Of a DNA stretch of 64,000 nucleotides, positions 54,870 through 64,000 are shown in pieces. Every line of letters begins with the position of its first letter. The stretch's first letter is position 1. The notes below the pieces were generated by a model, which saw nothing but the letters and a program-made list of their open reading frames with translations, made no database searches and was not told the origin of the DNA. Source of the stretch: Haemaphysalis longicornis (lineage: Eukaryota > Arthropoda > Arachnida > Ixodida > Ixodidae); assembly GCA_013339765.2 (NCBI GenBank), contig CM023449.1, positions 218,907,055 to 218,971,054 on the forward strand, read 5' to 3'. Made by a program: the position numbers and the translations under genes.

Positions 54870-57800
54870 CGAACACTTTTGAAACTGAATGTGCCAAGAG
54901 TGAGTGGCTGCCCATGGAGCTATTGCCAAAGATGGCCGAGGGAGGCCTTCTGGAAAGCTGTGGCTTTCGGAACGAAAAGAGAAGCTTTGGGTTCTGGGGG
55001 CAGAGTGAAGGTGACGTGTACTGCGCGCCTCCTTGGCCGAATTTGAATCTCCCATAACACTGGAAGTGGGCCGAACTGCACACTGAGTGCAGCCAAAGCG
55101 AATGCGAAGCACCCCGCCGCCAATTGGGCGAAGTATTTTGGGGAGGGAGAAAGGGCAGTGATTGTCATTTGCTCTGTCGTGGCTGTTGTTTTGGAGGCAT
55201 TAGCGGCCTCAAAGAACGCTGAGCAACTGTGAAAGCTTCGGAAGGTTTCTGTGCTCCAAGGCATGCGAGCGCTCTGCAATGTTCTGTTCTTGGCTTTCAC
55301 TTCCTCAAGGTTGGCTAGGGATGCTAACGCGTTTCTGAACTAATTTGTAACTCGCACTCCTTCTTTTTAACATCTTGAGCAATTGGCATGCGTGTTTTTT
55401 AGACTTGGCGTGAAATATTTTTACGGAGGAGTTTCGGGAATTTTTAGAATTTATTTATTTGGGTTTATACTCAGTTTTTTTTCTCTTTATAAATCAGTGT
55501 TGCCCGGTCAGTGCTGTATCAATTTGTGAGGCATCTGCGTTACTGATTTCCTTACTTTAAAGTTACAGCATGCTATAATTTTAGACTTCGAATTGCCCCT
55601 ATTTACAAAATCTTTTACTTAGTTTAACCAGCTGTAGCTTTTCAACAAAATCAAGGTGAGAGGTAGAGATTATTCTAAGGTATTTTTGCCAGATGCATGT
55701 GATTTTGGTTGCCTGCTATCAAGCATCAGGTAGAGAAGTATTGAATATTTGGAGCACAGAAACGCAACGTAATGAATGTACCACATCTTTCAATAAGTGG
55801 CCAAATGTGGAATGACATTGAAATATGCCAGGCAAGCTGGCTTGCATCTTTGGGCTGAATTTCGTTCAGTCATTAAGACTGCTTGCTGCTTTTTTTTTTT
55901 TAAGTGTTTGAACTTTGTATGCTGCCTTCAGTTGCTCTGCCGCTGCAAACAAAAAGAAAAGAGCCTTCAAGATGACTTTTAAATTACCTCACACATTTTA
56001 ACAACACTTTAGGCAGCCAAAATGGCACTTTGTCTTTCATATTAAGCTTTCACAAAAATGTACAATTTGTGGAAAATTATGTCTGCTTTTGCAGCTACTG
56101 ATCTTGTTATTAAGTGCGCCTGCTTGTAATGCAAGTTTGGGTACCAGCAAAAATTTCCAGCCAGCCTTGAAGTAAAAGTACTCGTGTTTGACATGGTGTG
56201 GCTAATTATACGGAACAAGTTGGTTGCGGCTTCCTAAAACTTCTGACTAAAACTTGGTCAGCATCAGCTTCAAAATATTGTCCAGCCACTAGCGATTCAA
56301 AGATGTGAACGGACAGTTCTTCACTCCATCCTTGTCGTTCAGAACCTGTCGTCGTTTCATTTGTGAAGGCAGGTATTTAAAAATTCAAGGTTGCTTTCAG
56401 CGTGGATTCCTTTGTGCCAGAAATTGTTCATTGCACATTGTTTCCCGAACCTTTACTTGAGGCGTTTTCTTGCTGGACTACAGGCGTAGCTGAGAACAGG
56501 CTGAATGTTTTAGTCAAAAGTCCGATGTTGAGCATGCGAGATTGATGAACTAAATGGTTCGAGCACAAGTCCAGATTGCCAAAGACAAAAAAAAATGTCG
56601 GCTCAAGGTTAAGACTAGTGGCAGTAGAATGCTGTTTTGCGGACATTTTCAGTGTGCCATTAGCGAGAACACATACTTACCTTTTTGAGAGTCATTGCGC
56701 GCAAGCATGTTTGGGAAGAATTGAAATAGTTCTGATTTTTTACGCGCTGTCAGGCCTTTCGAATTTGTAATGCCTTCAGTATCAGAATTCGTGGTGAAAT
56801 TTCAGCAGACTATGGTGACTTTTTGAGAACTAATAAGCTACACAGTGTTCACCGGAAGCTTATGTTCTATAATTAATTAACTACCAATTCCTAAAAAGAA
56901 AGAATTAGCGTACTTCTCGTATTTGTTTCAATGCCTGTTTAGAGGAAAATGCAGCAACAAGCAAGAGGGAGGCATGAATCTTTAATCAACAAATATTTGA
57001 GCTCTTACTTGACAAATTAATGGGGGACAAAGTTCAGGGGGTTAAAAATAACTGAAGCAAGTTACCTGCGTCAAGTAATCGTTAAAATAATAAAAAAGGA
57101 AGTTTAGATATTTGACACTATTATCTGTGTGCCACAGTGCAATAGTCTAAACCTGAGCACTACTAGACGTCTTCTAGACGTCTCCAAGTTTATGCGGTAC
57201 CAAAAATGCATTGCTTTTTGTTTTTCCTGATATGTTTGAGAAAGCCTTCACTGCCAGCTTTGCGACAAAACTAACATCAACTAATGGCACGTTGTTTTTT
57301 GCTTATCATTACGGAATTGCGAACTTCGATAGCTTTACTTTTTGAAAAGCTCGCAAGCTACATCGAATCGTTTTTGCAGTCAAGTTATCATTATTGTTGC
57401 GCAATCTGTTTGTAGCATGAGAAAAACATGCCCAGCACAAAATAATGCGGCAATTTGGTCCTTCAACCACCCTGAGTCATCACTGCCATACACGGAGGAG
57501 TGAAAAAAATTATCATCGAGTGTTCCATATGCTGTGCTTTGCATTCTAGATTTGGGCAGTACAAGTACTACTGAAGGCTGTTCTCGCCTGACTAAAGAAC
57601 AGAAATTTGTAAGTCACAGGTATAGGTTGTATAGAAAAATGGTTGTAAGCTCACCCTGCTGCTTTTGCATGCTGTAACCACTTCTTACCATTATTTATTT
57701 TGTGGTGTGGCGTACGTTTTTACGCGTTCGTGGATTGGAACAAATATGTCGAGTTTTCTCGTTGAGAGCAAATTTTGGACCAGGTTTTTGTCATATTAGG

Positions 57801-60530
57801 TGTTGCTATTTCGATTTTTGTTCTGTGGAATAGCTTAATTAAATGTATGGCTTTATAGTTTGTGCTGTTTAGGCTCATAGGCTATGTTGTGCACGCGGGT
57901 AGTAGGGAAAAGCCAGTGGCTTAGGAAAAGAGGCTGGGGTCATTCTTGGGGGGAGTCCATACTGATTTCAAATCAAGAAGTAGAAGGATCAACGATGTTT
58001 TAGAGACTCAAGCAGGGATTAAACCTCTTGACTGTTTGGATCTTTTGTAAACCAGAGTTCACCCTCTCGATCCCCCTGTCCTCTGTGCCTAGCTTGAGCC
58101 TAGCTTGAAAGAACAGTGTTTCCCCATTCATTACACATGTGTAAATTGCTGCTTTGTTTTCTTTAAAGTTATTTTGTTTTGAAAGAGTCTGCTAGGTGCG
58201 TTTTATTGAGCAGAACAAAATCAACTCTTTCGTTTTTCTTTTTTACCCCACTTCCATTCTCCCTTGCGCTGTTGCGGTTTATATACCACAAGTACGTCTT
58301 CGCACCAGTAACCCTACTTCCGCTTTGTAGCATTATTGCTCAGCTGAACCTTTCAAGAAATCCTGGGGAGCGAATTTGCGTGAAACATCTCTTGCTGACA
58401 TCGCTGGTCTCCCTTATCGACTAGTTTTGCTCTTGTTTTTAACCTTGCGGAGTAAGCCTCTCAATGCGAGTTTACCTACAAAAGGCAGAACGCATGCGTT
58501 TTACACGTGCCGGGAACTTATTAACTTTATTTTCGGAGTAGGCAGAGCCTCTAAGTTGCAAAAAATGCGCCTGGAACACAGCTGCACTGTCCGTATCAGT
58601 GTCAGGCATGGAAGCTTGAGTTGAAACTTGCAGCGAGCGTCACGGTCTTTGAGCCAACTTGTGGGGCAAAGGATGGGGTGGGGTGGGGGATCTATTAAGC
58701 AGGGCAGGCTCAGACAAGCTAGTCAGCGTGCATTAGAAGAATGAAGTTGCACGAAGCTGTTCGGGGCATGTAATCTTCTCCGACGTTTGGTGTCACCTTC
58801 CGCGTTGGCTGATGCCTCTGTAGGCAACTATGAAAGAGGCGCGTTACCAGCGCAACGCACGGACCATGTACTGTATAATAAGCAGCGCGCAATGTAAGAA
58901 CACAACACACTCCCTCGAACACACAGGCACACACACGATACACATACCAGGAACACGCGAAGCCACAAGTGTCCTTTTAGGTGTTTTAGCGCATTTTACG
59001 TTCGTCTCTTGGGCATCCCACGTCTCAGCTTTGGATGGCTTCCGTGCTGTGGAACAAGCGTAGATCGAGTTCCGAACACGGGCATTAGTCGGCCGCTTGA
59101 GTTGCTTCGGTGAGCCTTTATTCCATTTTTTCCTTTTTAAAATCTAGGGCAACTTGTAGGGATGCGATGCCATTACACGGTTCAAACCAAGCAGTTTTGC
59201 CATAAGAACAAACTTCCGCATTCTCTTCGAGCTAGTGCTTCGCTGTGCTCAAGGAAATCTTTAGTGCAGTGTGCTTCCAAGGCAGTCCGTCTCTTCTCCA
59301 ACTTTCCGTGCGTACGCAAGTGCTGTGAGAATTACGATTTTTGTCTGTGCATCAACTCTGCTTGGCCACACGAGGATTGCAAAAAATTTAGCTATCAAAT
59401 TTTAATTGCCCTACAGATTGCGATTTTTTTTTTTTTTTGACACACAAGAGCTTGGAAAGTTCGCCGCAGATGGATGTCACCGCTTTTGTGTCATTTATTT
59501 ATTGCCTAATACGGAATATTTCTGCCGGTCTGAAAGTATTGGATAATCTCTACTTGACTGAGACATAGGCATGAATAAGTAATTTATCAGTGCCCAACGA
59601 ATGAGCAGGATAGGAGAGCCCTGAAACTTGCGCATTGTTTATGAAAATATTGCAGTTGCCAGTGTTGCATTCTCTCACAGTGAAACACGAGTGTGGCTTG
59701 ACAGAATGCGTTGTGGGACTTGCTAGTGTCTGTTTGTGAGTGTTTTTTTGTCGGCGCTTGGGCAACAGCGCTGGAGTGTGCAATGTAATGTCGCTGTAAG
59801 CCGAGTGTCAGGGCAGTTTGGAGCATTGTAACATCAGAACTGTGTTTGAGAAGTTGTCTCTGGGTATCTGTCGATTGTCAAAACTGAATCTAGCCCCTTG
59901 CTCAGTCACTGCACTGTTATTATGCCCTAAGTTTGTTGTTCTTTCGTCGTCGCGCTGCGTTCATGCCACAAGTCGGGATTTATGTTTGCTTCTAGCGGTT
60001 CACACAAAGACTGAAAGTGTGGCCGCTTATACAGCTGCTTGGTTGACTGCACTTGCTGCCTCGGGTCGACAACATAATTTTCTTTTGAGGGGGGGGGTGA
60101 TGTAAATGTGTCTGTAGGATCAGTGCTGCTGTTTCGCGCATTGTACAGAGGTGACATTATTGGAAAGAAACAGCGCAGACCTTTGTAAATACGTTTGTGT
60201 GATGGTGTGTGCTTGCCTGAGGAACAAGGTGACAATTTTTTGTTTTCTGGCTGTGCTGTCGTGTAGATGTTACGCTTCCAAGTTTTGCGTGTGAGTGGTA
60301 TTATACATATTATATATAAATATATACATAAGATATACATAGCTTTTCCTGTGTCGCGGCGCGGCTGTGTGTTTGTTTGCTGATGTACTTGTTCGGACTT
60401 TCCACCTTTGTTTGTTTGTATGTCTTGCGTTCACTGTTATTTGCGAGCTACAAAAATAGAAAAAAAAAAGTTTTTTGATGAGGATCGTAGGGAGATGTTT
60501 CTAATAAAACACTTCGACAAGCAAGGGGTG
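54870..60530 (+). other. Probable ADAM10 3' UTR
   Basis: AT-rich sequence with no recognised interspersed repeat or exon, in contrast to the repeat-filled introns. An AATAAA at 60503-60508 is followed by a GT-rich stretch. Another AATAAA-like site is near 57085. The extent is inferred from composition only. Confidence 0.5.
60503..60508 (+). promoter_or_regulatory. Candidate ADAM10 polyadenylation signal
   Basis: AATAAA followed within 25 bases by GGGGTGTTGTTTTTTG, a typical downstream GU/U-rich element. Confidence 0.5.
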
Positions 60531-61280
60531 TTGTTTTTTGCATGTCATACACGCAAGCTCTTACTGGCCTGAAGCTCTTACTGGCCAAGAACGTAGCTAG
60601 TTATGGGCAACCAACTTTGTAGCGAATGTCATCATGAATAGCACAAAGATTTGCTCATGAATTTGCTTTGCACAGATTGCCTTGCTGGGGTCATCATCGA
60701 TGACATTCCAAACTTTACCGACTAAGTCTGCTCTCCTGAAAGCATCTGATTACTGGTTGTGCGAGTGTCCAGCAAGCAGCTGTGTCGCCGCTGCCGCTGT
60801 ACTGTCCTGTTTGTTCTCAATCCTGGTCTGGAACAAGGTTGTGTGCCCTCAAGTTTTGTTTTTTTTGCTGCGAAAGTGATGGGTACTTTCAATTATTGCA
60901 ATTTTTTCACTTATCAATGGCAACTTTCTTTCGTACTACGTATAATTATTTGAACTTTCTTCCACATCTGTAGCTCAACGGGTATCTTGCATATCTGTAG
61001 GTTCCACACAGCAGCTGTGTAATTTACCCGGCATTTTTATTTATTCCAAAATTGTATTCAGTGCAACAACTTAACGAACTTGCAGATTGGCCAGACATCT
61101 TTTCCAGTTGCTTCTATTTTGTGATCTAAATTTAGTTTTTGTTTTCCCACTTTTTCTCTTCAAGGTAGTGTTAACCAACATTTTATGCATTTGCTTTTGG
61201 ACGAAAGCACAAGACCAGTCTCGGACCTTTTTTTTTTTCTTTGCCTGCAACCAGTTTCAAATCTTCTGCACAGTGTTGGC

Positions 61281-62125
61281 TTAAAGGAGCCATTAAGACA
61301 AAACACAAGTTTGTTTTATTCGAAAAGTTTGGTTTCATAGTGCCCCCAGCACTTGTCCGGCAACGCACGATACTTTATTCACTGAGAAATTTAAAAACTG
61401 AAGCCAACATTTTGATTCTCCCACTGAATTGCGTGTTTCGCGTTATCTGCGATGATGTATCCAGGGCAGGTACTTATAACGAACGTAAGTATTCAGACTA
61501 CGGCTGCAACGAATGCCAAAATGCCTCGTTTACCATCGGTCCGCCTAGATGGTGCTATGATACTGCTCAGGACCACTGCCCACGTTTTTCACCGGATTCA
61601 TACCTGTCTAATTATTGTTATAATTCATGATAATTCGTTTCGTGAATCATTGGGTATGCTCGACAAACAGAGCCACAGAAGGCAGTGTCCCTTATGCCAG
61701 TTGGCCAGTGTAAGCTCAACACACCAAATGGCTGTGCAGCTCTAAACGCCTAGTGCGCTCAGTACGCACTGTGCTTCTATGTTTACGTGTGCGTTCGTAA
61801 CTTGCATTGTTTACCACACCATTCTTACTGCTATAAAAAAAATATGCACTACTTGGTAAGTGCAAATAGCACATTCTGGAAGCTCATAAGCCCAGACTAA
61901 CTAGCGTTTGCTTTTTGCCGGCCTTAGCCAATCGCACAGCGCTGCCCATAATATGTCTGGTTCTAGTGCAGATATGAGCTAGTGGGTCGGACACCTATTC
62001 CTCCGTTTTCTTCATTATACCGCTTATTTGAGTGAAGCTTGCGTTAAAAGTGGCGTCAGTGTTATCCTAACTAGGAAATCTTTCAAATGAACCAAATGTG
62101 CATTTTGTCTTCATGGCCCCTTTAA
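61281..62125. mobile_element. TTAA-flanked inverted-repeat element, copy C
   Basis: Starts TTAAAGGAGCCATTAAGACA and ends TTGTCTTCATGGCCCCTTTAA. 845 bp, the same length as copy A within a base, and in the opposite orientation to it. Confidence 0.8.
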
Positions 62126-63534
62126 TAGTGTACGAGGCAGTATGGAAAAGTTCCAAGGCTAGGTTGTTAACACCGAAGCATATTTATGTACATTTCCACG
62201 CTGTCTCCTTCAAAAAATGATGCCTTTGCACAGCAGTACAAAGCTCCCACTGTTCTGGCCACTGCTGGAATGTTCTCTTGAAGTCTTCTTTTCAAAGCAC
62301 ATCAAGCACCTCAGGCGATTTCCGGTGCGTCTCCTAAGTGGTGTCAAGTTGCAACCTTCGAGATGGTTACCTTTGGGAAGAGGGTGAAGTCTGCAGGAGT
62401 AAATGTGGCGAGTAGGAAGTAGGGGTGCTGAAGCGAGACCACGTTTTAGGTGGTGAGCTTGCAACGTTTCAGGCGGTAAACTTGTAAGGAGAGCTCGCAT
62501 ACCACACCTCTGGTTGCTTGCACCCAATTTGCTCCCACAAAGGCCCTGAAGCCTAGCAGCAGAGCTCACTATTGAAGCTCTTCCTGGGGGACAAATGCTT
62601 GATGCGCAATGCTGCGAGTTGTACCTAAACCCTGTAACATGCAGCCACTAGCACCCTGGCCAGTATTCAGACGTGCGCGCTAAGTAAGGACCAGGTGGGA
62701 CCTGCTGCATATACTATAGGCTTGTCCGCAGGCGACCCAACAAGTTCGCAAAACTACGGATGATGAACTTGGGAAACTGCTGCTCAGCTCCGACCCGGAC
62801 GTCCAACTCTGGGCTGTCCAGTTGGCCGAAAACGCCGCCAGGACCCAGGGTCTGCCAGCTGCCGTTTAGGGAGGAGGACTTGTTGGGAGTTCCAGCAGGA
62901 AGGACGCACTTTTTTATACATTACAACCATAGATCAATAGGAGACCGCGTTGCTTAAGTGCCAGTCAAACTCGTCCGTAAGGCTGAAGATGCCGGTGGGG
63001 TCCAAGGGCTCCGGGCTGCTGCCAAAAGACCGAAGAGGATCTAGAACCTCTTCCATTTCCCTCGACCCCAATCCGGGCACACGGTATCTTTCTCCCTTTC
63101 TCTCAAAAAAGACCTCATCTAGCTTTATTGGTTACCGCGATCGCGGGCTGTCCCACTGTGAAGGCTGCTGCTTCATTTCTGGTTGTACGTGGCACCCCAA
63201 GTGTTATCCCCCATAATGATGTTGGGCACGAAGGACACATTACCATAACTCTTGAAGCGACCATACTCAAAAAACCTTTGAAAAATAAGGCACGCATATA
63301 AATGACAGTACAGCAGAGAATTGCCTAGTTTCTATGAGGGTTTAAATTGTGCACAGAAATAGAGATTTTTAGGATTTAGCATTGGACTGCACCATTTTAG
63401 GGACTCTCGCATCAGTCACCCAGGAAGTTGCTGGGACATGCAGGTTTTCGCATTCCACCTTTCTAAGCATCACGCACAGGCACAATGCATGGGCGCAGCA
63501 GAATTGGTACATGTAGAGTAGACAACAGCAGAAA
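62126..63534. other. Intergenic stretch before the ISG12-like gene
   Basis: Contains a LINE tail at 62740-62900. The remaining frames on both strands show no recognisable domain. Confidence 0.6.
62740..62900 (+). mobile_element. LINE ORF2 C-terminal fragment
   Basis: Reads ELGKLLLSSDPDVQLWAVQL then AENAARTQGLPAAV and stop, the same type of ORF2 end as at 13907 and 8320. Confidence 0.65.
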
Positions 63535-63550
63535 CGTTTATCGCATTATG

Positions 63551-63556
63551 TTTATT
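63551..63556 (-). promoter_or_regulatory. Polyadenylation signal of the ISG12-like gene
   Basis: AATAAA on the minus strand, about 155 bases after the stop codon. Confidence 0.6.
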
Positions 63557-63709
63557 GCAATTACTGCATCACCTCAACAAGGCTGCCCAACTTCCTCCCG
63601 CCACCTCAATGGATGTGCGTGCAATCACAGCTGCCACGGCTCGGAGAGGCAGCAGTGCAAGTGCCAAGGACACTTGCCGCAGCTGAAATGGCCACAGTTA
63701 TGGCACAGT

Positions 63710-63951
63710 TTACAGGAGCGCCGCGACAGCAGATGCAATGTAGGCAACGACCGTTCCGACAGCAGCTTTGACCAGGAAGGGAATGCCCGCTGCACCCCAG
63801 CTCTGGAGCAGCGCGAACAGTCCGCCCTTAGCCACAAAGCCACCCATCGTTGACTGGACGGCCGCTGCTACGGATCCCGCCGCCACACCGCCGGCGCCAA
63901 ATCCCACTGCCGCCAGAACAGAGGGGGCCAGCACTCCAGCCAAAGCTGCCA
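63710..63951 (-). CDS. ISG12/IFI6-IFI27-like small hydrophobic protein, terminal coding exon (partial gene)
   Basis: The minus strand reads, after the acceptor CTTGCAG, AALAGVLAPSVLAAVGFGAG, then GVAAGSVAAAVQSTMGGFVA, FALLQSWGAAGIPFLVKAAV and a hydrophobic end AYIASAVAALL with stop TAA at 63710-63712. The Gly/Ala-rich GF(G/T)xxGVxAGSxAAxxQS block is the ISG12 (interferon alpha-inducible 27-like) signature. Human members are mitochondrial or nuclear-envelope membrane proteins linked to apoptosis. Arthropods lack interferon, so the role here is unknown. The exon enters in phase 1 (two bases, TG, complete the first codon). Upstream exons with the start codon lie beyond the right edge. Confidence 0.85.
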
Positions 63952-64000
63952 CTGCAAGACGGAGGTAACGTCAACGTGCGCACACAGTGTGGCGTTTTAC

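Noticed and set aside
1..64000. CRISPR arrays, operons, bacterial promoters or prophage
   Set aside because: The window is intron-bearing animal DNA; no direct-repeat arrays or prokaryotic gene layout were seen.

Overview
The window is animal nuclear DNA, most probably from a hard tick (Ixodidae). Three things point that way: intron-rich genes with arthropod-like sequence (the ADAM10 reads closest to insect Kuzbanian), a dense load of tRNA-derived SINEs of the type known from ticks, and many truncated non-LTR retrotransposon tails and small inverted-repeat DNA transposons. The species cannot be fixed from the sequence alone.

Two conserved genes start head to head. SMU1 (spliceosome-associated WD40 protein) runs on the minus strand from an ATG at 5096. 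Its first four coding exons (residues 1-130, LisH and CTLH region) are present, and the rest lies beyond the left edge. ADAM10/kuzbanian (membrane metalloprotease and Notch sheddase) runs on the plus strand from an ATG at 5363. It spans about 49.5 kb in 14 coding exons, with a 21 kb first intron, and ends at 54869 as read or 54502 if one G is missing from exon 14. The two ATGs are 266 bases apart, and a perfect NRF1-type palindrome lies between them, so this looks like a bidirectional promoter. A third gene enters at the right edge: the terminal exon of an ISG12/IFI6-IFI27-like small hydrophobic protein on the minus strand (63710-63951).

Layout: 1-5096, SMU1 5' half; 5097-5362, shared promoter; 5363-54869, ADAM10 (signal peptide exon 1, prodomain exons 2-5, metalloprotease exons 5-8, disintegrin exons 9-11, cysteine-rich exons 11-12, transmembrane exon 13, tail exon 14); 54870-about 60530, probable long ADAM10 3' UTR; about 60530-63530, intergenic with a DNA element and a LINE tail; 63535-63951, ISG12-like 3' end.

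The most notable points are these. ADAM10 intron 10 is a minor-spliceosome AT-AC intron. Exons 8 and 9 carry one-base excesses that compensate each other, leave no stop codon, and scramble about 46 conserved residues. A 660-bp near-perfect fold-back lies in ADAM10 intron 13. A perfect 24-bp hairpin lies in intron 2. One TTAA-flanked transposon family is present three times. A Penelope-like fragment contains its own inverted duplication. Intron 1 contains a separate promoter-like TATA/initiator/NRF1 cluster.
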